Assembly (NCBI GenBank): GCA_019914945.1
Contig: CM034110.1
Span: 10,332,808-10,396,807 of the forward strand
DNA from: Typha latifolia
Taxonomy: Eukaryota > Streptophyta > Magnoliopsida > Poales > Typhaceae
Direction of reading: 5' to 3'
DNA: 64,000 nt
Shown: piece after piece, positions 41,660-55,716 of the stretch
Layout of the letters: each line of letters begins with the position of its first letter
Numbering within the stretch: the stretch's first letter is position 1
The notes under the pieces: model-generated
Database searches by the model: none
Told to the model about the DNA's origin: nothing
The model's input: only the letters and a program-made list of their open reading frames with translations
Translations under genes and position numbers: made by a program

Positions 41660-42775
41660 TCACACAGAGCATCCCAATTGCATCTTCTGAAGAGTTCGAG
41701 CCAAAGTTACGGCGTTCTTCCCAATCTTTCCATTTTCATGACCTAACAAAGGCAAGCAGAGCTCCAAAGCTCCCTCCTTTATTGCCTGCAAGGCCATGTC
41801 TTTGTTATCCGAGCACAACAAATTCAAAGCCAGAAGCGCATGTTCGACCCCTCTCGAGCTTCCAACTCTTAAAACCGCAGTTAAAACTCTTACAAAACCA
41901 TCGAGTTTTCTAATCTCCTGCCTCCCCTCTTGACACTTGGCGACGAGACCCAACACTTGGACGGCCCTCTCGGAGCCTGCGCCGGCGAACTCAACGAGCG
42001 CAGGTACTGCGCCGGCGGCGACCGTTCTCCGGCGGTTCTCGGGGAACTTGCAGAGCTCGTAGAGGGCGGTGGCAGCCTCGCGCCTCTCCCGACCGCCGCC
42101 TTCCCGGAGGAGGGCCGCCAGTCCAGCGATCGCCGTCGGGTGGGCCCCGATGGTGCACTTGTTCACCTCCACCGTGGCGAGGCTGGTGAGGGTGGTGGCT
42201 GCGAGGGCGGCGGCGGCGCAGCCGGAGTTAAGCGCCGCAGCGGCGGCGTCGACGGCCCCCTCGGCGACGAGGGCGACGCGGGCGTCGTCGCCATCGAGGG
42301 TGAGGTGGAGGATGGCCCGGAGGGATAGTTCCTGGAGGTCGGGACAGACACGCGCGGCGGCGTGACGGAGGAGGACGGCGGTGGCGCCGGAGTCCGCGAC
42401 GAGGCGGCGGAAGGCGGCGCTGCGCTTCACGAGGCGGAGGACGGCGGCGAGCGAGTCGGGGTCGGAGGGAAACGAGAGGGAGGAAACGAGTTCTCGGGGA
42501 AAGGAGGAAGATGAGGATGAGGAGGAGCAAGGAGGGGATTTGGACGAAAGATTAGGGGTGAAGTGGGAGATCAAGCTGCGGAGGGCGTGGTTTGGTATCA
42601 GGGAAGGGGAGGGGGGAAGTGGGAGTTTGGTGACCGGACAGGTGCGGTTACCGGAATCGAGCCATCGCTGGATGGAGGCGCGGTCGAAGGTGTGTCCGGA
42701 GGATAAGATCACCGGGTCGGTCATCACCTCAAGGGAGATCGGGCAACGGAAGTCGTCCGGAAACTCCACTTCCAT
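41660..42775 (-). CDS. PUB8: U-box/ARM-repeat E3 ubiquitin ligase, PUB8 type
   Basis: A single intronless frame of 371 residues. The U-box covers about residues 4-75 (EFPDDFRCPISLEVMTDPVI, then SGHTFDRASIQRWLDSGNRT and CPVTKLPL). A Ser-rich linker follows, then ARM-type helical repeats from about 110 to 365 with ALYELCKFPENRRR, ALLALNLLCSDNKDMALQ and NAVTLARTLQKMQ. U-boxes recruit ubiquitin-loaded E2 enzymes, and ARM repeats bind substrates or membrane kinases. Length and order match Arabidopsis PUB8. The start is ATG at 42775; GTG one codon earlier is not used. Coding GC is very high at third positions, unlike the flanks. A (GA)n tract lies about 85 bases upstream of the start, in the leader. 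A splice donor 51 nt after the stop is discussed in the findings. Confidence 0.93.
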   Translation of the reverse strand: MEVEFPDDFRCPISLEVMTDPVILSSGHTFDRASIQRWLDSGNRTCPVTKLPLPPSPSLIPNHALRSLISHFTPNLSSKSPPCSSSSSSSSFPRELVSSLSFPSDPDSLAAVLRLVKRSAAFRRLVADSGATAVLLRHAAARVCPDLQELSLRAILHLTLDGDDARVALVAEGAVDAAAAALNSGCAAAALAATTLTSLATVEVNKCTIGAHPTAIAGLAALLREGGGRERREAATALYELCKFPENRRRTVAAGAVPALVEFAGAGSERAVQVLGLVAKCQEGRQEIRKLDGFVRVLTAVLRVGSSRGVEHALLALNLLCSDNKDMALQAIKEGALELCLPLLGHENGKIGKNAVTLARTLQKMQLGCSV

Positions 42776-42856
42776 CACTTCTTCTTCTTCGTTTTCTTTT
42801 TCTTTTTTGTCTTTTTACTCCTCCGCCGACTTGCTAAAGACGAAAGAAACCTTAGC

Positions 42857-42857
<1 letters not shown>

Positions 42858-42889
<32 letters not shown>
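42858..42889. repeat. (GA)n tract in the PUB8 leader
   Basis: About 16 GA units on the plus strand, read as CT on the PUB8 coding strand, roughly 85-115 bases upstream of the PUB8 start codon. Confidence 0.9.
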
Positions 42890-42891
<2 letters not shown>

Positions 42892-45800
42892 ATAATTTGG
42901 GTTTTGTGAGGGGTTTCCTTCTCGGAAGCAGAGAGAGGAGGAAGGAGAAGAAGGATCGAGGAAAAAAAAAAAATTTGTCTTGTACCGGAAATACCCTTCC
43001 TTTCTTTGTGAGGACTGAGAGAAGAAAGCGTGTGGGACTCCGTCTAACCAACCGGGGAGGAGGGGGTTTAAGACCTTCAGTGGGATGTTTAATTTTGGAC
43101 GAGAACGGTAGTTGGTCACTCCTGTGAGAATAAGAGCTCTGTCACCTCCTATTTCCGCGTAGCACGTTTTTGACTTGGACATGCATAATTAGTAGGTTTT
43201 CTTTTCTTTCTTTTGATTAATTATGTTTCACACCCCCTAAACTATTAGTCAGTTTAATAATTATTTATAGGATTTTATTTTTCTATGACCAGTGAAAAGC
43301 TGCTATTTATTTCATTTCGCGTTGCCTTGGGACTCGGATAAATAAGAGAGAAGATGAACAAAAAGAAAAGTAAAAGTAAAATTAAGAAAATAAAATTTGT
43401 CTTAAAAAAATAATAGTTTAGGAGTGAGGTCATAACAAAAAAAAAAAAACTATTTGAAGAGTAATATTTAAAAGTGAGGAAGCAAATCATCGTGCTGTCT
43501 AACTCAAAACCATGAGCAGGATTTATGAATGGCTAACTTGTAAGTTAATTGTTGACCACATGCTTTGCAAATATGGCGTGATGTTACCTAATAAGAAATG
43601 TTTAGTTGTTGTTGTTGTTGTTGTTGTAATCTGAAATAAACAATGATAATGGTAATGGTAATGGCAATGGGAATGGCAATGCCGATGAGCGTAAGAAGAG
43701 GGGGATGTGGTCACCGCCTCCTTCACGGATTCAGCGTGCGATGGGGAGAGACGCGTGGACTGCTTCTAGTTCTGGAGAGAGAGAGAAGAAGGCCAGTTTT
43801 TACTTTACACTGATTTGTTTTTAATTAAGCAGTAAATGATGGCGTCAACGGCTACTTTGGGGTGTGGTGGGGTGGGGGAGAAGCAAACACCTCCTCTCAA
43901 TTAAATTAAATTAAATTAAATTAACTTTAATAAAAATTCATGGCTCATGGCTCATGGCATGGCTGCCTGCCTGCTTGCTTGCCCATCTATCTCATCTCCT
44001 CCTCATTAAAGCCTCTGGATAAAGATGACGAGATAAGACCTCACCAAGAACCCAAAACTGATGGTCCATGCATGACCCCCCAACCCCAACCCCAACCCCA
44101 ACCCCTTTTTTATTATCAAATGTGCTCAATATATCATCTCTATATATCTTATCATGTCGCTTTATTGATGCATCAACATTTGTGGCAAACCAAGGATATA
44201 TATTCTTCTCACAATGACCACCACCACATGAAGTATATATATATATATATATTTCTTTTCTTTTCTTCTTTGTGGTACCTAAATGGCACGTAGTAATCAT
44301 GCGTATCAAAGCGAGAACAGTCACCAACCCCTTTGGCCAAGTTCCCAAATACTGCAAAGTAGCCTGCTGAGCTAGAGAAGTCATTCAATGTCTTTAATCC
44401 CCTTTGTCTCTCTCTCTTTTTTTTTTTTTTTGGGTCCTCCTGAGAGAAAAGGGGAGTGCTTAAGAATGGCAGTCAAAAGTAATTTAAAGCAAAATTAGTG
44501 CTGCAGTTTTATTCACTATTTATAATTTGAAAAATAGAAGAAAAAAAAAAACCCCACCAAGGAATGAATGAAATGCATCAGTAGATTTGAGAGGGTGTGC
44601 CAGCTGGTCATGAGAGAGACGGGCGATATGACTGAGTGAGAGGAGGGTGTCAGGATCATCTGCCGCCGTATAACAGCGAACCACGTTGCTGTCCAATGAA
44701 TTACGAGGGATAGGAGGGGAGTACGTCTCCTATCCGGATCCGATACCAATTCCAAAGACGACTACAGCAACGGCCGACGGGGAAACGCGGTTTTGGAGCA
44801 TCATGTTACAAAAGGGCATGCTGACGTGGCTCTGGAGAAGGAACCGTGGGATGGAAAATAAAACACTTGCGAGTTTTGGACAAATATTTTATGCTCCTGA
44901 TTGATTAATTAAAGGTGCTTTATGTATTTTTTTTAAAAAAACGACTTAATTCTTCCCTTAATCCCAACGTTGTTCTGACCTGGCTTTATCTTTATTCCAC
45001 AAGCATCCTAATTCCCACACGGCTACACCTAATGGTGCTGCAATTGTTTGAATCTCTAAGGGCTACGTACAATAATAACTTGTTCCAAACCTAACTCTAT
45101 TTTTCAACTATTGCTGCATGAGTTGAGTCATTGCTTCTAATTAACATAATAATAATAATTCAATGAACTACTTTGGTGGGTTGTACATAGTAAAGAATTC
45201 CTGCAAGTGCACAGTAGATCTAGTGATTTTGCTAGTATTATTTTGACTAGGTGCTTGGCAGGTCCTCTTTAAAAGTCAAAGAGCATTTAGTATTATTAAG
45301 AGGCATCCAATTTTGCTACACAAACTTAAAAGTTTCAACCAAATTCCTGCAAGATTTGAGCGCATAACCCATAAGCATACATAATAAGAGACCAGTGCAA
45401 GGTCTTATTATTTGTCTTCCTTTTATTCTCCCTCAGTGTTGTTCAAAACGAAATTAACTTGGATGACACGGGGAGATGGATTACAATTGCTGAAAGGAAA
45501 AAGGAAAGGAAAAAAGTTAGTTAATTGTTGACCAATAATTGAGTGGGACAGGGCATTTCATTGATGGGATAAGTAGCTATGATGATTGGACGTGATAGAT
45601 GAAAAAAATATACATTACATAATGCTCGTTTACTTTTGTATAGTAGAAAGCGTCACACGTCCATCACATCCAAAGGTACATGAATCGACCATGGCATTTT
45701 GTCCAGAAATTGAGCACGTTGAACATATCCATTATGGAGTACTCTGGAGTATGATTGTACTATGAATGGATCCAAAGAGGCGACTGAACCTACTAGCTTT

Positions 45801-46126
45801 TAAATTAACTCTGGAGTATAATTTATTAGAAAAACAATGACGATTCTCGATCCTATTATTTACTCCCCAAGAGACAAAGTTTCCTAATGACCTGGTCCAT
45901 ATACACTTCTCGGAGATAAGTTTTTGCCCGGATAACAAGTCACAAGAATCTATTTTTTATATATTAGGATTAATTATATTTTGATCTTATGTACCATCTT
46001 TAAATGTATTTAAATGTATCGCTGCTAAGTATTTTATCTAACGAAATTTTTAATGAAAGAAGCTTTCGTGATATACTTTAGAAGGTGTATATGTTCAAAG
46101 TGATACTAAGTTGAAAGAGTTTAAAA

Positions 46127-46166
<40 letters not shown>

Positions 46167-46412
46167 GGTGAGTATTATTAATTTAATAAGTTTTGAAATA
46201 ATTATTTATTAGTTAAAAGATGTTGGAAGTAGAGAAATATACTAAGTGTCAACAAGTCGGTTGGTTATAAAGATACAGCAGCCTATCAAACATGGACGCC
46301 AGCAATGAGCTATGGCTGCTAACGAGTTGATATGACTTCCCAAGTCTCCAGATAATTCTTAGGACCAACTATTAGTCAATTACCACACCACACGTCCTCC
46401 TAATCTCTCTTC

Positions 46413-46448
<36 letters not shown>

Positions 46449-46740
46449 TTCTTTTATAAAGATTGGGATTATTATTATTATTATTTTTGTTGCAAATCAC
46501 CACCCACAATAGGCAGAAATTATATTAAGACCGACCTATTTTAATTTATAATTTGATCTATTCGCACCTTCTTGGAAAGATCTTGGGGATCTTCTTCTCT
46601 CTTTCTTCCACCACCAGCGGAATCCTAGCCCGCTCTGTGCTGTCACCGATGGCCCCTCCCTTCCTCTTCCCCTATTTAACCCTTCTCTCCCACTTTCCCC
46701 ACCTCAATATCCAAAGACCCACTTCGCCTTTCCTTTACAC
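42890..46740. other. Intergenic DNA between PUB8 and the first KIC-like gene
   Basis: No coding gene supported. It contains the PUB8 promoter, a (TTG)n run near 43602-43628, four CCCAAC repeats near 44080-44104, TA runs near 44234-44251 and 46136-46160, and an (ATT)n run at 46414-46448. A TATTTAA box for the KIC-like gene is at 46673-46679. Confidence 0.5.
46414..46448. repeat. (ATT)n microsatellite
   Basis: About 11 ATT units; another shorter run follows at 46469-46484. Confidence 0.9.
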
Positions 46741-47097
46741 ATGGCTCAGAGACCAGTCGAATTCGAGGATTTCCTTCCCGTCATGGCGGACAAGCTCGGA
46801 GAAGAGGGTCTAATGGAGGAGCTCTGCAATGGGTTTCGTCTGTTGATGGATCCGAGGCGGGAGCTGATAACTTTCGATAGCTTGAAGCGGAACTCGGCGT
46901 TGTTGGGGCTCGAGGGCTTGGGGGACGATGAGTTGAGAGGGATGCTGATGGAGGGAGACCTCGACGGGGATGGGGCTCTGAACGAGAAGGAGTTCTGCGT
47001 GTTGATGGTGAGGCTGAGTCCGGAGTTGATGGAGGGCCCAAGGAGGTGGCTTGATGAGGGTTTCAGGCAAGTGTTCGGTGTGGGTTTCATGAGCTGA
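46741..47097 (+). CDS. KIC/PBP1-like single EF-hand calcium sensor (copy 1)
   Basis: Intronless, 118 residues. One canonical EF-hand loop, DLDGDGALNEKE (residues 73-84), with Asp at positions 1, 3 and 5 and Glu at 12, followed by FCVLMVRLSPELM. The N-terminal half (EDFLPVMADKLGEEGLMEEL, then GFRLLMDPRRELITFDSLKR) is the conserved region of the plant KIC/PBP1/CCD1 family. Family knowledge: KIC binds the kinesin-like KCBP in a calcium-dependent way and PBP1 binds the PINOID kinase. The partner here is not known. A TATTTAA box sits about 65 bases upstream. A paralogue lies 6 kb downstream on the same strand. Confidence 0.93.
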   Translation: MAQRPVEFEDFLPVMADKLGEEGLMEELCNGFRLLMDPRRELITFDSLKRNSALLGLEGLGDDELRGMLMEGDLDGDGALNEKEFCVLMVRLSPELMEGPRRWLDEGFRQVFGVGFMS

Positions 47098-49239
47098 CCT
47101 ATTCTTCTTTCTTCTTTTATGTAATGAAACGGGAGGAATCCGGGGGCCGTATGAGATGATCCGTCGACTGATTTGGTCGATGGGTTTTGATGTTCATGCT
47201 ATACATTAATTGGAAACCGGAACAACAATTTCACAGAAATGCAACTCTTTGGATGTCTCTTTTGATGTTTATGTGAAATCTGGTCCAATAATTTGATTGG
47301 GAATGCGAATAAAATTATGGTTTTGTAGTGAAATTACGACATGCAAATCATTGTTGGATGTGATGATGTTTCTCATACATATTTCCTAACCCAAGTCCTA
47401 ATGCAATGGACATCTTTGAATTGGTCTTGTTGTTACTCACGTATTGCAGCCCCATAATTAAATATGCATAATGCTAAAGGAACTTTTAGGATGTGATCTG
47501 GGCATTATTTGTTCTTGTTTAAGCGATGAAATCAGAGGATTGAGCAAAGGTTTTTTATGGCACATTATTTCACAGTTACTTTTTCTTTCTTTTTTTTTGT
47601 AATTATGAAAATCTTCTGCACCTTTAGGATGTCCATCCGTAATAAGAGTGATCAAGATTCTATGGGGATTATCTAGGAACTCTAGTATTTAGGAGCAGCA
47701 GATTGATATGGCTAACATGTTGGCGTTCTTTGAATTATTCGCAGATCAAATGAGAAGAAACCTTCAAATATTTGCTTAACTATAGGCTTATAATGAACTT
47801 TAAGTGCAGTTCGATATGTTCTATCCTAGTGGTGTTTGTTAAGAAGAAAAAGAGAGCAAGTTTTCATTAAATTTGCAATTTATATCAATAGAATAGATAG
47901 CATTACCAAGATAAGATTGGTACCATACTGATGAAGTTTCTTTTTTTCTCTATTCCTTGGTGCCATTACCTTGAAAGATAAGAACTGGAATCTTATTAGA
48001 AAATGAAATTTGTCAGTGGCTGCTACCAAGATGCTCAGCAATGTTTTTCTGCTGGATCTATTAGCAGCTACCAGAGCATATGCAACAACGAAGTATTATA
48101 ATGGCATACTTGCATGGCATTGCTGTTCTTGTCTATGGTTGTCTCTCAGATGCTCATCAACTTATTTGCCTTGTTGTACCTGCTCGTAGCAACCATATTG
48201 ATTCAGATTCTACATATATGTTAGCCTGATTAGGGTCATCAATTAAGTAATCAAGGGTCATGTATCAAGTTCCGACATTTTTTTATTGAAGTACTAGTTC
48301 CATTAGTTATTTCCTTGGTCCAGGTCATCACTTAGAGAACATATTCAATTTGCCACGTCCGTGAATCTTTCCAAAGCTAAATATTTCGAAAATTGTGGAG
48401 GTGTTATTGGTGGTATTGTTACGTGTTCTCTTATCACTTGCGCAGAATTCCAAGAACAGCATCTCTTTTTATCTCCCTTGCTGTCATTCTCATTTTCAGG
48501 AATTTATCACAATGAATGTATATTTGTGTTTCAGAAATATCCTTGTTTGATCTGAGGATGTTCAAATAATTCTCTAAGAAAATGAAGATTGAGTTGTAGA
48601 TCAGATTTACTTTCTATCAGATTTATGAGATAAATAAGATATCATTATCTTGCAAGCAGCGCTGCAATCTTATTAGAAAAGGAAACAAGGTTATGGCTGC
48701 TGCTAAGTTTCCCAGCATTGTTGTTCTGCTGCATTATTATAAAATCAAGCTGTATCATATGGTTTTCTTGATAGCTGTCTCTCTCTTTTAAATAGTTCCG
48801 GACCTGAAAACAAATGGATGATGCCAGTTTTTGTCCCTAAGATGCTCAGAATTGTTCATTATTAGTTGTACTTGCTGATTGCAACCATATGAGTGCAACT
48901 GTTATGCATATCTCATAGCCTGATCGATTTAGAAGCATAAATCAAAGCAAAGCAATCGGGTTTCTTTGGTTCGGATCACCAGCTACTACTGACCTCTAAT
49001 AGAAGCTAGATCGAAGACATCAGTAGTTAATATTTTGTCAAAAACAAAACAAACAAAAAAAAAGTGTGCTTAATAGTTAATATTATAACAGCATACAAGT
49101 CAAGCAACTTGAAGGAGCTACAATAGAAGCCCTCCCACCAAATCTTCAGCTACAAATTAACAACCAAGACTTGTAAATTCATAACATCTGAAGTTGGAGA
49201 CTTAACCAAACTTACTGACATATTGTGACTTGCATGAAA
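47098..49239. other. Intergenic DNA between KIC-like copy 1 and the truncated kinase
   Basis: AT-rich 3' flanks of two convergent genes. Short open frames (for example 48361-48555) have no recognisable domain. No gene seen. Confidence 0.5.
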
Positions 49240-51442
<2,203 letters not shown>

Positions 51443-52744
51443 GGTGGCTCCAAAAAGACCTCAAGCTTATGCTTTTTTTTTGTTTTGCTCTTGTTTTGTA
51501 AAAGAAGATTAAGAGCAATGATATCATCAACACAAGTCTTGCTAAGAAAGATCATCGATACATTTGTCAAATATCAAATTTGAGGGGCTAAAGAAGGTGA
51601 TGCTAAAGACTAATAATAATTGACTCTAGTAATAATGAGCAGCAGTGGGTCGGTCAACACGTTCTCGTGCGTATAATATAAATACCAAGAGACGTATCAA
51701 GGATGAGACTTTAAACTAAATGACAATACCAATCTATCAACGCCGTCATCATCACTAGGACCGAATCACAACTATAGAAATGATCTAATTTGCCTCCTAT
51801 ATAATATATGCCATTTACCGGATGCCTTCTTCCATATTAAAACAAACTAAATAGCGACATGTTTCTTGTTCGGTAATCAACCTAGGAATACGATCGAGAG
51901 TCGATAATGCCAGGCATAAGATAAGATGCCATTAATTGCTTATAGGCGAAATCTTCTTCCTTTCACACAATTGGGTTGGGTATCTCATCTACTTAGTCGG
52001 TTGTTAACATCTAATGGCTGTTTAACTAACTAATATCCGTGGACTTTGTCAAATTCTTTCTACATTGTCGGTTCGCAAAGGTTACAGTATCCAGTACTTT
52101 TATCGCAACCTGTCTTTAATTAAATATTAGCAGCTAGCTAGATTAAAAAGTAGGAATTGAACGCTAATTTAATTTAAAGGGAAAATAGAGAGAGAGAGAG
52201 AGAGAGAGAAGAAGAAGAAGAAGAGCTTATTCTCTTTCTTTTCAAATGTTGTAGAATCGACTAGGAACTTGCTAGGTTTTTGAGGTCAAGGATATGATAC
52301 GGACGGAGGAGACTAGACATAACTTTGGATTCGTTGAGGGCGGTGAAGGATACTGCGCAGTGTCTCAGTTCTACAATCACTGCTAAAAGCCAACCTCATT
52401 TGCAGCCTTTTTTTCGAGATGCCCCCCTCCCCCAACCAAAGCCCAACTCACACTGTAGCCTTGCCTCAGAGTTATATAAATTATTAACCACAAATAAGGA
52501 AAAAATATTAGTAACATGTTGGGCCTCTTTTACTCTTTTTAATTTTGATTTTTTGCTATTTAACAAACTATATTTTTTTTTTAAAAAGAAAAAATAAAAA
52601 TAAAAAAGAAAAAAGAAAAAAGAAAAAAGAAAAAAAGAAATGTACACTAGAGGGTAGAGGCCATGCAAATGAAAGGAAAACCCAATGCAACTTCCATAGC
52701 AACTTCCTCTCAAATCCCCCGCCTACAAGCACTTTTAAAAGCTT

Positions 52745-52752
<8 letters not shown>

Positions 52753-52782
<30 letters not shown>
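52753..52782. repeat. (CA)n microsatellite
   Basis: About 15 CA units in the promoter of KIC-like copy 2. Confidence 0.9.
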
Positions 52783-52784
<2 letters not shown>

Positions 52785-52887
52785 CCCCTTCTCTCTGTAC
52801 CTTAGTTGGAGGTATCCATGGCAACTTCCATCCAACAACACCTCTTTCGATTCTTCCTCCTCTTCCTTCTTATTCTTCCATCTTATC

Positions 52888-52895
52888 TATATAAA
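52888..52895 (+). promoter_or_regulatory. TATA box of KIC-like copy 2
   Basis: TATATAAA about 100 bases upstream of the start codon at 52991. Confidence 0.6.
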
Positions 52896-52990
52896 CCCCT
52901 CCCAACTCCCTTTCCTTTTCCAACCATTGGATATCCACTTATTAAGGAAATCGTTATCTTTTTGTTTCGGATAAGATAAGATTAATAGTA

Positions 52991-53356
52991 ATGGCAAACG
53001 AATCATCATCCTTTGGGTTTGAGGACTATTTACCTCAGATGGCGGAGAGGCTGGGAGCGGAGGGACTGATGGAGGAGCTGTGCAAAGGGTTCCAGCTGCT
53101 GATGGATCCGAGGAGGGGTTTGATCACCTTCGAGAGCCTGAAGAGGAACGCGGCGGCTCTGGGGCTCCAAGGTTTGAATGACGAGGAGCTCGTGGGGATG
53201 GTGAGGGAGGGAGACATGAATGGTGACGGTGCTCTCGACCAGATGGAGTTTTGCGTCCTCATGGTCAGGTTGAGCCCGGAGTTGATGAATGCCTCCACTG
53301 AGAGCGTCGTCGTCGGAGAAGCTCTCGACTTGTTTACCTGCTTTGGTTTCAGTTAA
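52991..53356 (+). CDS. KIC/PBP1-like single EF-hand calcium sensor (copy 2)
   Basis: Intronless, 121 residues. It is colinear with the copy at 46741: EDYLPQMAERLGAEGLMEEL, GFQLLMDPRRGLITFESLKR, EF-hand loop DMNGDGALDQME (75-86; Asp/Asn/Asp at 1, 3, 5 and Glu at 12), then FCVLMVRLSPELM. The two differ mainly at the termini: this one ends VVVGEALDLFTCFGFS. Both EF loops should bind calcium. They are in the same orientation about 5.9 kb apart with a kinase gene between them, which fits a local duplication. The target protein is unknown. Confidence 0.93.
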   Translation: MANESSSFGFEDYLPQMAERLGAEGLMEELCKGFQLLMDPRRGLITFESLKRNAAALGLQGLNDEELVGMVREGDMNGDGALDQMEFCVLMVRLSPELMNASTESVVVGEALDLFTCFGFS

Positions 53357-55716
53357 ATTTAATCCATTCTTAATATTTTTGCTTCTCGAATGGTAGGTAG
53401 GTAGGTCTAGCTTAGTTTCGCTTCTCTTCTCTTCTCTTCTCTTCTCTTCTCTTCTTTCTCTAGTTGTTTGGTGCTGCTGTGTATCATATTTGTCATTTCC
53501 CCCCCAACCCAACCCCCATCAAATTTTAATTTAAGTTCGAATTTTCAATTTCCTGTTTCCTGTTTCCTGTTTGAAAAATCAAACTCGTTTCGGACCCTGG
53601 AGGGCTTTTATTCATTCGGCCCATAATGACTACTTTCCTGATAAACAAAACAAGCCCTTTCATATACTAGCTTCAAACATTTTGGGAGGCGGATTATGTT
53701 ATGTTATGTTATGTGAAGACTTCCCACTTGCCATGTCACCATCCTTGTTGGATGCATAAGAATAAGAATTAGGAAGTCAAATGGATTACATATTTTTTTT
53801 CGCTATATCATATTTCTAGATCCGAGTTTTCCGTGACGTGCTTAAATTGTCCATCCAATCGAACTCATTATCCTGCTAAAAATAAGGATCATTAAGGTTC
53901 TGTAATCTCCATCTGTACGTGAATACCAAATTAATGAATGAAGATAAATTTAAATTTTGTTGATAAAATATATAAAATTGTTAAGGTTATTTGATCCGTT
54001 CCAAATTATGAATAAGAATTACACTACAAATAGTCCGACCAGCCCAATCAACCCCATGCTCATTTGCCTATCCAAACGTTCCCATCCCATCCCATCCCAT
54101 CCCATCATCCCCCAAAGTGCGTGTATGAGCGTGTCACACCCGTCTCTTTTATTTTATTTTTACATTTAAAATATGTAATTCTTCTTCTTTTTGTGTGGCT
54201 AACTACTTCGTGGGCCCGTCCCAAAACCCAAAACTTGATGCCATGCGCGGTGGTATGCTTTATTCTCCTATGACCCAGTTCACTGAATCAACCCATCGCA
54301 ATCCTAATCCCAATTCCAATCCCAATCCTCCAATCCTTCGTTGTCTTGCCTCCTCACCACAAGTATATCTTCTCTACTCCCCTATAATTAAAGGGTAGAT
54401 ATTTTTTTCTCACACACCGGATGGATACGAACGACCACGGGATCCATTAGGTACGACGACTACTCTACTTTCGTGGCTGAAAATTACCCCCACGGCTCGG
54501 AGGGAAATCCGCCGTTCACTTCATCACGTCATCGGGCACCAACACCTGGTATACTTGCATGGAACCCCGGAGTTTACTCCCAATTTAATAAGTATATTAG
54601 GGTCCAATTTGCATGAAATCCAGAGTCAATTAATTAATGGATGGTGAATTGGTGATTGTGATGTGCGAAAATATCTGGATGTATCGCATAATACGAGGTG
54701 GCGAGGTACCTGACGTCCATGGTGGCAACTTCACGTGGACCATCCACCTCAGCAGTAGCTTGGAGATCAGATCACCCCCCATTATATGCTCTCAATGGTG
54801 GCCCTCATCACGCCACGAGGGGGCATCGCTTCCTCGCCACACGTTTTCTTTTTTATCCACCCTTTTAGTTACTATATAATCAAAATCATTATAATATTAA
54901 TTAATAAAAAGCATTCCTACTATTCTACCCATAGAGACGACTAGAGAGAGAAAGGAAAAGTATCATCAGGATAGAATAGAGTTGGGGAGGGGTTGTGGTG
55001 GTCCCGCGAGGAGATGGGCTTAAGATGCGGCCCACGTTTCGCGATCTCTGCCGTGGCGGACGACCAGACACGTAGGACTCCTGGAATCTCGCCGGGCACG
55101 TCATCGTATCGTATGGGTGGGTGGGAGGAAAAAAGAAAAATCTGGGGCCTAGGGGAGGAGGGTGTGTGGGGCCGATTAGGGGGGAGAGGGAGAGCAGATG
55201 CAAGGAAGACCATGGAATCCTAAACGCATGGGAGAGCGACACGTGGATGTACGAGGCAAGCGCTGCTGAGCTTACTGCGTTGGGGAAACAGGGCTCGAGA
55301 AATGAGAGAGGTCAGGTGCGTAGCAGTGGAGACCAGATGGTAAATGACGGTGTTGCCCCTCCCACATAACCCTTCACGGTGAAGTTAATACTAAGCTTAC
55401 CGCATTTTGTTTTAGTATCTATCTTTATTGTTGTATTCACATTACATATATATTAGAAAATTTTATTTAATATTAATTCAAGGTGATTAGGTCGTGAGAT
55501 ATTAACTTACGGTAGGTAAGGCTACTGTTGCGGTGACCAGAATGCAGCGCCCGTCTTTCGGAAATAATAAATGGGAGCAACTCCACACCCCGACTTCGTT
55601 TTCCGGACGCCTTGGACCTTCCCCAACCTCTTTAGCATCCGAGGCAAAGCTTATTATTGTGAACAGCGGAGGAGAAGAAGCAGCAGCAGCCAAACAAAGA
55701 GGGATTTCGATTAGCG
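53357..55716. other. Intergenic DNA and probable BBX promoter
   Basis: No coding gene supported. It contains a (CTTCT)n run near 53420-53455, CCCAT repeats near 54080-54105 and, in the last kilobase, a GC-richer segment with ACGTG elements including CACGTG at 55240-55245. B-box genes of this class are known to be under HY5/G-box control, so this may be the functional promoter; that is inference. Confidence 0.45.

Larger units (their letters stand above)
51443..52990. other. Intergenic DNA upstream of the truncated kinase and KIC-like copy 2
   Basis: Holds two divergent promoters. It contains a (GA)n/(GAA)n tract near 52190-52222, an A-rich low-complexity run at 52572-52640, a (CA)n run at 52753-52782 and a TATATAAA box at 52888-52895 for the EF-hand gene. 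No ectodomain exon of the neighbouring kinase is present. Confidence 0.55.

Noticed and set aside
41930..42365. Long plus-strand frames opposite PUB8
   Set aside because: Shadows of the GC-rich coding sequence on the other strand.
44080..44104. CCCAAC repeats resembling a ciliate-type telomere repeat
   Set aside because: Only four units and not the plant telomere sequence; a short satellite.
51443..52990. Search for a missing S-domain exon of the truncated kinase
   Set aside because: No minus-strand frame with lectin, S-locus or PAN motifs is present; only microsatellites and promoter-like DNA.
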